A stretch of 64,000 bases of DNA from Lentibacter sp. (GTDB lineage Bacteria > Pseudomonadota > Alphaproteobacteria > Rhodobacterales > Rhodobacteraceae): NCBI GenBank assembly GCA_016744435.1, contig JADGEJ010000001.1, positions 1 to 64,000 on the forward strand. Direction: 5' to 3'. The position numbers and the translations under genes are program-made. The notes under the pieces are model-generated. The model saw only the letters and a list, made by a program, of their open reading frames with translations, searched no databases and had not been told where the DNA came from. Positions 33,466 to 42,448 of the stretch are shown piece by piece. Each line of letters begins with the position of its first letter. Within the stretch, counting starts at the first letter, position 1.

Positions 33466-34838
33466 TGCCTGAAGCTAAGCCAGAGCGTGGACTCTTCAAG
33501 GGCGATAGCCTGCTTGCCCGCGCTCTACGGGGGGCAGGGTTGACGATCTTTGGATTTGGCTGGAGCCAAGGCCTGCGGCTTGTGTCAAACCTGATCCTGA
33601 CCAGACTTCTATTCCCAGAGGCGTTTGGCCTCATGGCGCTCATCAGCGTCTTTCTGATGGGGCTCAACATGTTTTCCGATGTCGGGGTAGCACCCGCCAT
33701 CATGCAGTCAAAACGTGGTGATGAGCGTGATTTTCTTGACACGGCTTGGACTATCCAAGTCATTCGCGGCGCTCTTTTGTGGCTGTTTGCCTGCCTGTTG
33801 GCTTGGCCAATAGCACTGTTCTATAAGGTGCCGGACCTTGCCTATATGCTGCCGGTTGCAGCGGTTACCTTGGTCATCAAAGGCTTCAATACAACGCGGT
33901 ATCAAGAAGCCAACCGGCACTTAAGACTAGGACGGATCACTGCGATTGACATGATCTCGCAAGCAATTGGCGTCAGCACGGCGATCATGCTTGCCTATCT
34001 CATGCAATCGGTCTGGGCGCTTATCATTTCGGGGATTATTGGAGCAATTGCCGAGCTGATCATCTACGAGGTTTTCTTACCGGGAAAACGCAACAGGCTT
34101 CGTTGGGAGGGCCCCGCGGCACAGGAGCTTATTCACTTTGGTAAGTGGATATTCATGGCAACTGTGGCGGGTTTTGTCATCAGCCAAGCCGACAAGCTTC
34201 TCATCGGAAAATATCTGCCTCTTGACCAGTTTGGCGTCTATAATATCGGATACTTTCTGGCATCATTCCCTATGCTGATGGGCGGTGTTCTGGTCAATAG
34301 AATGCTGATTCCAATCTATCGGGAGTGGCCACCACGGGAAAATCGCGAGAATTTTCTACGCTTGCGCAAAATGCGTTTTATGGTTTCGGCAGCACTACTT
34401 GGACTGGTTGCCGTTTTAGGCCTGCTCGGAGTATGGCTTGTCGAAGTATTGTACGATCCACGCTATGCAATGGCGGGGGCAACAACCGTGTTGATTGCTT
34501 GCATGCAAGTTCCCGTGATCATTGCATTAACTTATGATCAGGCGGCTCTGGCTGCGGGTGACAGTAAGCGGTTTTTCGTGCTGGCCGCAAGCAAGGCATT
34601 TTTGACTGTTGCTTGCCTGATGATCGGGCTTGGCATGGCAGGGCTCATTGGTGCAATCATTGGTCAAGGAGTGGCAATGCTGGCCGCCTATCCTGTGGTC
34701 GTTTGGCTGTCACGTCACACAGGCGCGTGGGACGCTGTGCATGATGCAACTTTTGCTGCGATTGGCGTAGCTGTCGTCGGGCTATGTGTTTGGGCAAACG
34801 GGCCAGCGCTAGTGGCCTTGGCCAGCGTTGTAAATTGA
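33462..34838 (+). CDS. polysaccharide flippase (Wzx-like, MATE/MOP superfamily)
   Basis: A 458-residue membrane protein with 12-14 helices. The N-terminal region (SNLILTRLLFPEAFGLMALI) and YQEANRHLRLGRITAIDMIS match the Polysacc_synt/Wzx family of lipid-linked oligosaccharide flippases. The ATG at 33462 overlaps the preceding stop (ATGA). Its partners in the window are the Wzy-like polymerase and the chain-length protein, so it moves undecaprenyl-linked repeats to the periplasmic side. Because it is followed by the PKS gene after 148 nt on the same strand, it may also handle a modified lipid-linked product. Confidence 0.9.
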   Translation: MMPEAKPERGLFKGDSLLARALRGAGLTIFGFGWSQGLRLVSNLILTRLLFPEAFGLMALISVFLMGLNMFSDVGVAPAIMQSKRGDERDFLDTAWTIQVIRGALLWLFACLLAWPIALFYKVPDLAYMLPVAAVTLVIKGFNTTRYQEANRHLRLGRITAIDMISQAIGVSTAIMLAYLMQSVWALIISGIIGAIAELIIYEVFLPGKRNRLRWEGPAAQELIHFGKWIFMATVAGFVISQADKLLIGKYLPLDQFGVYNIGYFLASFPMLMGGVLVNRMLIPIYREWPPRENRENFLRLRKMRFMVSAALLGLVAVLGLLGVWLVEVLYDPRYAMAGATTVLIACMQVPVIIALTYDQAALAAGDSKRFFVLAASKAFLTVACLMIGLGMAGLIGAIIGQGVAMLAAYPVVVWLSRHTGAWDAVHDATFAAIGVAVVGLCVWANGPALVALASVVN

Positions 34839-34843
34839 TCGGG

Positions 34844-34930
34844 ATTGTTAACTAAACGAGAACAATCTGTTTCTTCTAGATGAAGCGATGGGTAAGCTGG
34901 GGGAAAATGTGCTTTCGCCCAATTGTTAAC
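34844..34930 (+). promoter_or_regulatory. direct repeats ATTGTTAAC upstream of the PKS gene
   Basis: The 148-nt gap between flippase and PKS contains ATTGTTAAC twice (34844-34852 and 34922-34930), the second just before the coding region. These may be binding sites for a regulator or parts of two promoters. No standard -35/-10 pair is clear. It suggests the PKS/NRPS genes can be controlled separately from the flippase. Confidence 0.4.
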
Positions 34931-34986
34931 GCAATTTTATGGAACATTTCGGAGGCGCACTACGTCTTTTGGGGGTGAATCCATTT

Positions 34987-37900
34987 ATGTCGACTGAGAC
35001 AAAATCAGTGAACTTCAGCGAGAACGACATTGCCATCGTTGGTATGGCGGCTCACTTGCCTGGAGCAGGTGATATTGAAACCTACTGGAGCAACTTGCGT
35101 CAAGGTGTTGAATCTATTAGAAAGATTAGCCCCGACGAGTTGCGAAATGCGGGCGTTTCGGAAGCGCTTATTACGCGCCCTGACTTTGTTCCGCATGCAG
35201 CAGTTTTGGATAAGTTTGAGTATTTTGACGGGGACTTCTTTGGATTCTCGCCCAAGGAATCGGCGATTCTCGATCCGCAACATCGGCAGTTTCTTGAAGT
35301 CGCATGGGAGGCCTTTGAGAATGCAGGCCATCCGCCAGAGAGCATAGACGGGCCAATTGGCGTGTTTGCAGGCTGCGGAATGGGCAGCTATTTCTACTTC
35401 AATATCTGCTCAAATCCCGATCTTGTTGACGATACTGGAATGTTTTTACTGCGCCATACAGGGAACGACAAAGACTTTCTCAGCACGCGCGTTAGCCATG
35501 TGTTTGATTTGAAGGGCCCATCCCTTAGCCTGCAAACCGCTTGTTCAACATCTCTGGTAGCAACGCATTATGCCGCGCAGGCCTTGCTGACGGGTGAGTG
35601 CGACATGGCCCTAGCGGGTGGCGTTACGATTGAGCTGCCGCATGGCCATGGGTACGTTTATAAAGAGGGTGAAATTCTGTCGCCAGACGGGCATTGCCAT
35701 GCCTTTGACCACCGAGCTGAGGGCACGGTGTTTGGCTCAGGAGCGGGGGTTGTCGTGCTGCGCCGGATGGAAGACGCAGTACGCGACGGTGACCATATTT
35801 GGGCCGTCATAAAGGGCAGTGCGGTAAACAATGACGGAGCCGCTAAAGCTGGCTATCTTGCGCCTTCAGTTGACGGGCAGGCAGCTGCGATCCGTGAAGC
35901 TCTTGCAGTTTCTCAAACGCCCGCAAACACAATCGACTACGTAGAATGCCACGGGACGGGCACATATCTGGGTGACCCGATCGAAGTTGCAGCTTTGACA
36001 GAAGCCTTTCAGGCGACAACAGACGAAACGGGGTTTTGCAGGATTGGCAGTGTCAAAACCAATATAGGCCACCTCGACACAGCGGCTGGAGTCGCCAGCC
36101 TGATTAAGGCGTCTATGGCGCTCAAAAATGCGGAAATGCCACCGTCTCTGGGCTATGAAAAACCCAACCCAACGATTAATTTTGAACACTCGCCTTTTGA
36201 GGTGAACGATCGTCTAACAACTTGGGCCAAAGCCGACGGACCGCGACGCGCTGGTGTAAACTCGCTCGGTGTAGGTGGTACCAATGCGCATGTGGTCTTG
36301 GAAGAAGCGCCGGAGCGCGCTGTGAGCGAAGAGAGCGATTGGCCTTTTCAACTGCTGACAGTCTCCGCGCGATCAAAAGCCGCGCTTGGCGCTAATGCCA
36401 GTGCACTTGCTGAGCACTTGCGAACGCATCTGGACCAAAACCTTGCCGACGTAGCGTTTACCCTCAAAGAAGGCCGCCGTGCGTTTGAGAGGCGGCTCGT
36501 TGTGGCGGCTGAAAGCTCAGAAGAAGCTGCGGAACTGCTGACTGCAAATGATCCGCGGCGCGTGTTTGCCCACCAAGCGATGGACGCGCCCGAGACCGTG
36601 TTTATGTTCCCCGGCGGCGGCGCGCAATATGCGGGTATGGCACATGATTTGTATGAAACAGAGCCGGTGTTCGCTGAGTGGATGAACCGTGGCCTTGAAA
36701 TTCTGCAGCCGCGGCTGGACTATGACCTTATGGCGCTTTGGTTGCCCCAACCAGAAGACCGCGCCGCAGCTGATATCACACTTAAAAAGCCGTCTGTACA
36801 ACTGCCACTCATTATGATCGTCGAATACGCATTGGCGCAGCTTTGGATAAGTTGGGGCGTGAAACCCGCCGTGCTTGTCGGGCATTCTATGGGTGAGAAC
36901 ACTGCCGCTTGCCTTGCAGGGGTCATGAGTTTTGAAGATTGTATCGGCCTTGTTCATCTGCGTGGCCGCTTGTTTGATACGGTGCCAGCGGGCGGAATGC
37001 TGTCGGTCTCACTTTCCGCGGCGGAATTAAGTGAACACTTGGGTGAAACGCTTGATCTGGCTTCGGTCAACGCTCCTGGATTGTCTGTGGCCTCAGGCCC
37101 TGACGCGGAGCTTGAAGCCCTGCAGAAGCGCCTTGAAGCACTTGACATTGACTGCCAGCGGATACCTATCCACATCGCAGCACATTCGCGGATGCTTGAA
37201 CCGATCTTGCAAAGTTTCGGCGACTATCTGCGCAGCATTTCGCTGAACGCACCACAACTTCCGCTTGTGTCCAATCGTACTGGAGAGCTGATTTCTGATG
37301 CTGATGCCATGAGTCCAGACTATTGGGTGGCGCACCTGCGCGGCACGATCCTGTTTGCCGATTGCGTTCAAACCTTGAGCTCTCGTGACCGCAGGATTTA
37401 TGTTGAAATGGGGCCGGGGCGTGCGTTATCGTCGCTTGCGCAGCAAAACCCGAACATTCGACGCGATCAAGTTATTTCGGCACTGCGCCATCCTGATGAC
37501 GACATTGCTGATGACAAATGGTTTGTCGCGCAACTGGGGCGGATTTGGGCGATGGGCGGCACTTTTGACTGGCGCCAGCTCTGGGGCGATGCCCGCCGTA
37601 ACCGTGTGCCGTTGCCGACCTATCAGTTTCAGAGAAAACCCTACTTTATCGAGGCCAGAGCGCCGCAGACCGTGCAGGCACCAAGCCACTTGGCACGCAT
37701 ACCTGATGTAAGTGATTGGGTGTCTGCCCCTCACTGGAAGCCAGTTGCAGCTGATTGCAACATTGATGTTGTCACTTCGCTTAAAGACGCTGCCAAGCAA
37801 ACTTGGCTGGTCTTTATGGACGAAATTGGGTTGGCTCATGACGTTGTTGGCAAGCTTCGTGATGCTGATCATGAGGTGGTGGAACTACGTGCTGGCGATG

Positions 37901-40900
37901 CTTTCGGGCGAGACGAAGCCGGTGGCTATATTTTGTCGCCCGAGCGAGGCCGTGAAGGCTATGACCTGCTCTGCGAAGATTTGGCCATGCGCGAGATTCA
38001 ACCTACGCGGATTGCACATTTTTGGCTTGTGACGGACGGTGAACATCACCGAGCAGGCTCGAGTTTTTTCCACAAGACTCAAGAGCAAGGATTTTACGCA
38101 CTTCTGTTTCTTGCCCAAGCAATGGCAAGCGCTGAGTGGCCTCCTGTGGCCGTTACGGCGCTTACGACTGGTGCCGCTACTGTGCGCGGGGAAATGTTGA
38201 GCTACCCTGAAAAAAGCACTTTACGGGGGCCGATAATGCTTATGCCACGTGAACTGGATGGCGTTCATGCCTCGATGCTCGACATAACACTGCCAAAGAC
38301 ACCACGGAAAGGTCAGCGCTTTGAAGTGCTGGTGCCTTTGGTACTTGAGGAACTGCTGTCAGAGCCGAAAAACGCTATCGCCGCTCTGCGTGGTGAGCGG
38401 CGATATGAGCAAGTGTTTCAGAAAGTGAAGCCTCAAGCCGAAATTGACGAAAAGCTGCCTCTATGTGACAAAGGCATCTACCTGATAACCGGTGGTTTTG
38501 GCGGCATTGGCCTGACTTTGGCGGAAAGCCTTGTGCGCAGCCATGCCGCGCGCATTGTGCTGGTGGCGCGTACTCCCCTTCCGCCGCGTGAAGTCTGGGA
38601 GGCTCACAAACAACGGCACGGCTTGCACGACAGCCTTTCACGGCGCATCGCCGCGGTTGAAAAGCTTGAGGGCCTCGGTGGACAAGTCATGGTTGTAGCG
38701 GCTGATGTCGCCAATATTGAAGACATGCGTGGAGCGCTCGAACAAGTGCAACTGCGCTTTGGCGAGGTTAGTGGCGTGATTCATGCCGCAGGCATGATCA
38801 ACGATGCTCCTCTACTTGGAAAAACAGCGGCCGAAATTGAAGATGTGTTCACACCCAAGATCCACGGCACTGAGGTTCTAGGGGCATTATTTCCAGACGG
38901 TTCTCTAGATTTTTTGGCACTGTTTTCATCAAGTTCGACCGTTACAGCCCCTGTTGGGCAAGTTGACTATGTTGCCGCGAATGAGTTTTTGAACGCTTAC
39001 GCCAAATCACGCGCGGGAGGCAAAACACAGGTCTTGGCTCTGAACTGGGGTATCTGGGCACAGGTCGGGATGGCGGCAGATGCACTGGGTGTCACCACCG
39101 AAGTACCTGACCAACGCCAACAGCCCGTTGAGGCGCCACTGATCGATATCGCTACATTCGATATAGATGGTAATCGCCTGTTCAAGACCGATCTGAGCAC
39201 TTCTTACTGGGTTCTTGGGGAGCACCGGACTAAGCAGAACCATGCGTTGATGCCTGGTACTGGGTATCTTGAACTCGCCGCAGAGGCGCTACTCGCTCAA
39301 GGTGAGACTGGCGCATTTGAGTTGCGTGATCTTTACTTTCTGCGGGCGCTTGATGTGGCTGACAATGAGACACGCGAGATGCGTGTAACACTCAGCCGAA
39401 CGGATACGGGTTATGGTTTCAAGGTCCAATCCTCGCGCCAGATCGAGGGGCGTGTTGGGTTCGAAACCAATGCGACGGGCATGATAGTTTTGACCGAAAT
39501 GGCCCAACCAGAAGCGCTCAATTTTGCTCCAATCGCAGAACGTTGCACTGACTATGCACTGGCGGAAGATGGGCGCACCTTGCGATCACCACAAGAAGAG
39601 CACCTCAAATTCGGTCCGCGTTGGCGGGTTCTGAAAGAGACAGCTATCGGCGAAGGTGAAGGGTTGGCTAGGCTCACTTTACCACCAGCAGCACAGGGCG
39701 ACGGTTGCGTGCTGCACCCCGGGATCATGGATTTGGCCACTGGTTGGGCAATGTCGTTGATCAAAGGCTACGAACCGAGCCATCTTTGGGTGCCGGTGTC
39801 TTATGAAGCGCTTAGGTTTTACCGTGAATTACCACAAGAGGTTGTCAGTTGGGTACAGTCAGCGGGCGAAAACTGCGCCAAGTCGGGTGCTGCTAGTTTT
39901 GATGTCGTTTTGTGCGGAACAGATGGTGAAGTTTGTGCAGAAATTCGAGGCTTTGCGATCAGGCGACTAGATGAGGCCTCAGGCTTTGCTATTGCGCCAG
40001 CGAGGCCTTCTGATCTGGAATTCCCTGATCTGCCCAGCAAGCGTCCGGTTTCACCTGCTGAAGAACGCCTGAGGTACAACCTGAGCCAAGGTATAACGCC
40101 CCCTGAAGGTGTGGAAGCTTTCCGGCTCGCGCTGGCGTTGGGCAAACCACAGGTTGTTGTCAGTTCGCTTGATTTGGCAGGCCTGGTCGCGCAGGCCGAA
40201 GCAAGCGCAAACACTCAAGCCGTTGATGTACAGACGTTTCAACGCCCCGACTTAGAAACCGAATACATGGCGCCTGAAGGGCCGATAGAGCAAAAGCTCG
40301 CCGAATTCTGGAGTTCACTTTTGGGTGTTGCGCAAGTTGGCGCGGAAGATAACTTCTTTGATCTAGGTGGACACTCGTTGATCGCAGTGCGCCTGTTCGC
40401 ACAGGTCAAGAAAGCCTTTGATGTTGAATTTCCGATCTCGGTTCTGTTTGAAGCGCCTACGATCAGGAAGTGTGCCGCCATGATTGCTGAGCAAGGCGTC
40501 AAGTTGGGCGATGCACCTGAGGAGGGTAACGGCCCTTTGAAGCGTGCCCCCGAGCGGCGCTTTACACATCTTGTACCGATGCACCAAGGCGAAGGCGGGC
40601 CGCGTCGGCCGTTCTTCTTGGTGGCTGGCATGTTTGGCAATGTGCTCAACCTGCGGCACCTGGCAAATTTGCTGGGAACAGACCGCCCGTTTTACGGCAT
40701 GCAGGCACGCGGCCTTTATGGAGATCAAGAACCGCACCGCTCTATCCCGGAAGCAGCGGCTGATTACTTGAACGAAATCAAACAGGTGCAGGCGAAAGGC
40801 CCCTACATGCTTGGTGGATTCTCTGGTGGCGGGATTATTGCGCTTGAAATAGCTCAACAGCTTCGCGCCGTGGGAGAAGAGGTCCTAATGCTTGTAATGT

Positions 40901-41439
40901 TAGACACACCTTTGCCGCAGCGCCGACCGCTTGAGCTGTCTGACCGCGCTATGATCCAGCTTCAGGAGCTCAAATCTGGTGGGCTGCTCTACCCGTTCAA
41001 GTGGGTTGCGCGGCGTGTCGCATGGGAATTCGAGAAACGCTCTGCGGCACCGAAACAAACCAATGCTCTCCAAGACGTGGCCTTCCAGAATACGGCCATC
41101 GAAGCTGCTTTTCTCAAGGCTGTGGCATCCTATAGTCTGGAGCGATGGGAAGGGCCATTGGCGCTTTTCCGACCGCCGCTTGTTGGTAAATGGAAGGTGT
41201 CAAACGGTGCGTTGGTAAGTTCGGAACGCAGCTATGTGACGAGAGACAACGATTGGACACCAGTCGCTCCGCTGGTCCAGGTATTTGAAGTGCCTGGTGA
41301 CCATGATTCAATGGTTCTTGAACCAAATGTGCGCGTTCTGGCTGCTCGTTTGAAGCGCTGCATTGAAGACGCGGAAAATCCTGCGGCTCGGGCTGCACGC
41401 GTTGCGGCCCTTCCGCAAGCCACAAGAGAGGCAAGCTGA
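34987..41439 (+). CDS. type I polyketide synthase, KS-AT-KR-DH-ACP-TE
   Basis: A 2150-residue monomodular PKS. Ketosynthase: Cys186 in TACSTS, His322 in ECHGTGT, His362 in NIGHLD, all present. Acyltransferase: Ser634 in GHSMGE, with AAHSRML further on. Ketoreductase: NADPH site GGFGGIG at 1169 and Tyr1328 in GQVDYVAAN. Dehydratase: His1413/His1419 in EHRTKQNHALMPGTG and Asp1582 in HPGIMD. Carrier protein: Ser1797 in DLGGHSL. Thioesterase: Ser1946 in GGFSGGG and His2106 in PGDHDSM. KR precedes DH, the reverse of the usual order. There is no enoylreductase, so one cycle gives an alkene. ATG 34987 follows GGGGGTG; ATG 34939 would add 16 residues but has no ribosome binding site. It likely receives its starter from the NRPS encoded downstream and releases the product by its TE. 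Confidence 0.95.
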   Translation: MSTETKSVNFSENDIAIVGMAAHLPGAGDIETYWSNLRQGVESIRKISPDELRNAGVSEALITRPDFVPHAAVLDKFEYFDGDFFGFSPKESAILDPQHRQFLEVAWEAFENAGHPPESIDGPIGVFAGCGMGSYFYFNICSNPDLVDDTGMFLLRHTGNDKDFLSTRVSHVFDLKGPSLSLQTACSTSLVATHYAAQALLTGECDMALAGGVTIELPHGHGYVYKEGEILSPDGHCHAFDHRAEGTVFGSGAGVVVLRRMEDAVRDGDHIWAVIKGSAVNNDGAAKAGYLAPSVDGQAAAIREALAVSQTPANTIDYVECHGTGTYLGDPIEVAALTEAFQATTDETGFCRIGSVKTNIGHLDTAAGVASLIKASMALKNAEMPPSLGYEKPNPTINFEHSPFEVNDRLTTWAKADGPRRAGVNSLGVGGTNAHVVLEEAPERAVSEESDWPFQLLTVSARSKAALGANASALAEHLRTHLDQNLADVAFTLKEGRRAFERRLVVAAESSEEAAELLTANDPRRVFAHQAMDAPETVFMFPGGGAQYAGMAHDLYETEPVFAEWMNRGLEILQPRLDYDLMALWLPQPEDRAAADITLKKPSVQLPLIMIVEYALAQLWISWGVKPAVLVGHSMGENTAACLAGVMSFEDCIGLVHLRGRLFDTVPAGGMLSVSLSAAELSEHLGETLDLASVNAPGLSVASGPDAELEALQKRLEALDIDCQRIPIHIAAHSRMLEPILQSFGDYLRSISLNAPQLPLVSNRTGELISDADAMSPDYWVAHLRGTILFADCVQTLSSRDRRIYVEMGPGRALSSLAQQNPNIRRDQVISALRHPDDDIADDKWFVAQLGRIWAMGGTFDWRQLWGDARRNRVPLPTYQFQRKPYFIEARAPQTVQAPSHLARIPDVSDWVSAPHWKPVAADCNIDVVTSLKDAAKQTWLVFMDEIGLAHDVVGKLRDADHEVVELRAGDAFGRDEAGGYILSPERGREGYDLLCEDLAMREIQPTRIAHFWLVTDGEHHRAGSSFFHKTQEQGFYALLFLAQAMASAEWPPVAVTALTTGAATVRGEMLSYPEKSTLRGPIMLMPRELDGVHASMLDITLPKTPRKGQRFEVLVPLVLEELLSEPKNAIAALRGERRYEQVFQKVKPQAEIDEKLPLCDKGIYLITGGFGGIGLTLAESLVRSHAARIVLVARTPLPPREVWEAHKQRHGLHDSLSRRIAAVEKLEGLGGQVMVVAADVANIEDMRGALEQVQLRFGEVSGVIHAAGMINDAPLLGKTAAEIEDVFTPKIHGTEVLGALFPDGSLDFLALFSSSSTVTAPVGQVDYVAANEFLNAYAKSRAGGKTQVLALNWGIWAQVGMAADALGVTTEVPDQRQQPVEAPLIDIATFDIDGNRLFKTDLSTSYWVLGEHRTKQNHALMPGTGYLELAAEALLAQGETGAFELRDLYFLRALDVADNETREMRVTLSRTDTGYGFKVQSSRQIEGRVGFETNATGMIVLTEMAQPEALNFAPIAERCTDYALAEDGRTLRSPQEEHLKFGPRWRVLKETAIGEGEGLARLTLPPAAQGDGCVLHPGIMDLATGWAMSLIKGYEPSHLWVPVSYEALRFYRELPQEVVSWVQSAGENCAKSGAASFDVVLCGTDGEVCAEIRGFAIRRLDEASGFAIAPARPSDLEFPDLPSKRPVSPAEERLRYNLSQGITPPEGVEAFRLALALGKPQVVVSSLDLAGLVAQAEASANTQAVDVQTFQRPDLETEYMAPEGPIEQKLAEFWSSLLGVAQVGAEDNFFDLGGHSLIAVRLFAQVKKAFDVEFPISVLFEAPTIRKCAAMIAEQGVKLGDAPEEGNGPLKRAPERRFTHLVPMHQGEGGPRRPFFLVAGMFGNVLNLRHLANLLGTDRPFYGMQARGLYGDQEPHRSIPEAAADYLNEIKQVQAKGPYMLGGFSGGGIIALEIAQQLRAVGEEVLMLVMLDTPLPQRRPLELSDRAMIQLQELKSGGLLYPFKWVARRVAWEFEKRSAAPKQTNALQDVAFQNTAIEAAFLKAVASYSLERWEGPLALFRPPLVGKWKVSNGALVSSERSYVTRDNDWTPVAPLVQVFEVPGDHDSMVLEPNVRVLAARLKRCIEDAENPAARAARVAALPQATREAS

Positions 41440-41440
41440 T

Positions 41441-42448
41441 ATGCATGAAGAACGGTTGCTGGCCATCATCTTGAACTATCAAACACCTGATATGACTCTT
41501 CAATCAGCCGAGGCTGCGCTTGTGGCGCTTGAAGGCATGAATGCAGAGCTTGTAATTGTTGATAACGACAGTGCAGACGGTTCGTTTGAGACTATATCGC
41601 AAGCTGTAAAAGACAAAGGATGGCCAGTGCGCGTTCTCCAGTCGGGCCGCAATGGTGGTTTTGGAGCGGGCAACAATTTCGGCATTCGCGCTGGCCGCTC
41701 AGATGGCCAACGGGCGGACTACTACTACATTTTGAATTCGGATGCCTTCCCCGCGAAAGACGCGATCAGGTGTTTGCGAGACTACCTTGTGAAACATCCA
41801 AATGTGGGCTTTGCGGGCAGCTATATTCATGGCTCAGATGGTGTTGCCCATGAAACGGCCTTCCGGTTTCCATCGGCACTTGGCGAGTTAGAAGGGGCAA
41901 TGCGCTTTGGCCCGGTTTCGCGGCTCTTGCAAGACCACATCGTTCCGCTACCGGTGCCCGAAGAAACCGTTATGGTTGACTGGTTGGCTGGCGCAAGCAT
42001 GATGATGCGCGCTGACGTGTTGGAGGACATCGGCCTTTTTGACGAAACCTTCTTTTTATATTTTGAAGAAACAGACCTTTGTCTGCGCGCTGCGAACGCG
42101 GGCTGGCCAACTGTATATGTGCGTGAAAGCGCGGTTGAACATATCGGCTCTGTTTCAACGGGAATGAAAGAGTGGGCACGTGTGCCTAGCTATTGGTTTG
42201 ATAGTCGATGGCACTATTTTGTGAAAAATAACAATGTTTTATACGCCGTTCTTGCCACATTACTTCACCTTTTTGGCGGCGCGTTTCACCGTCTTCGGTG
42301 TTTCATAGAGCGTAAGGAGGCGCATATGGCGCCCTACTTTTTAAGCAACCTCGCTGGCCATGCGGGTGCATCACTTTTCAAACGTAAGCCATGCGCGAAG
42401 CCGCGACATCTCGACCCAGTCGTAGCAGTGCTAGGAGATTCAAAATGA
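41441..42448 (+). CDS. glycosyltransferase family 2 (rhamnosyltransferase-like)
   Basis: A 335-residue GT-A enzyme starting at ATG 41441, one base after the PKS stop, with AGAGAGG upstream. Motifs: LLAIILNYQTPDMT, VIVDNDSADGSFE, GRNGGFGAGNNFGIRAG, YYYILNSDAFP (DxD-type) and GLFDETFFLYFEETDLCLRA. This pattern is characteristic of WbbL/RfbN-like rhamnosyltransferases. It is sandwiched between the PKS and NRPS genes and its stop overlaps the NRPS start (ATGA), which strongly suggests that it glycosylates the PKS/NRPS product or joins it to the glycan. Confidence 0.9.
   Translation: MHEERLLAIILNYQTPDMTLQSAEAALVALEGMNAELVIVDNDSADGSFETISQAVKDKGWPVRVLQSGRNGGFGAGNNFGIRAGRSDGQRADYYYILNSDAFPAKDAIRCLRDYLVKHPNVGFAGSYIHGSDGVAHETAFRFPSALGELEGAMRFGPVSRLLQDHIVPLPVPEETVMVDWLAGASMMMRADVLEDIGLFDETFFLYFEETDLCLRAANAGWPTVYVRESAVEHIGSVSTGMKEWARVPSYWFDSRWHYFVKNNNVLYAVLATLLHLFGGAFHRLRCFIERKEAHMAPYFLSNLAGHAGASLFKRKPCAKPRHLDPVVAVLGDSK

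Noticed and set aside
34939..34986. Upstream ATG as the start of the PKS
   Set aside because: In frame and possible, but without a ribosome binding site, whereas ATG 34987 has GGGGGTG upstream and gives a typical N-terminus.
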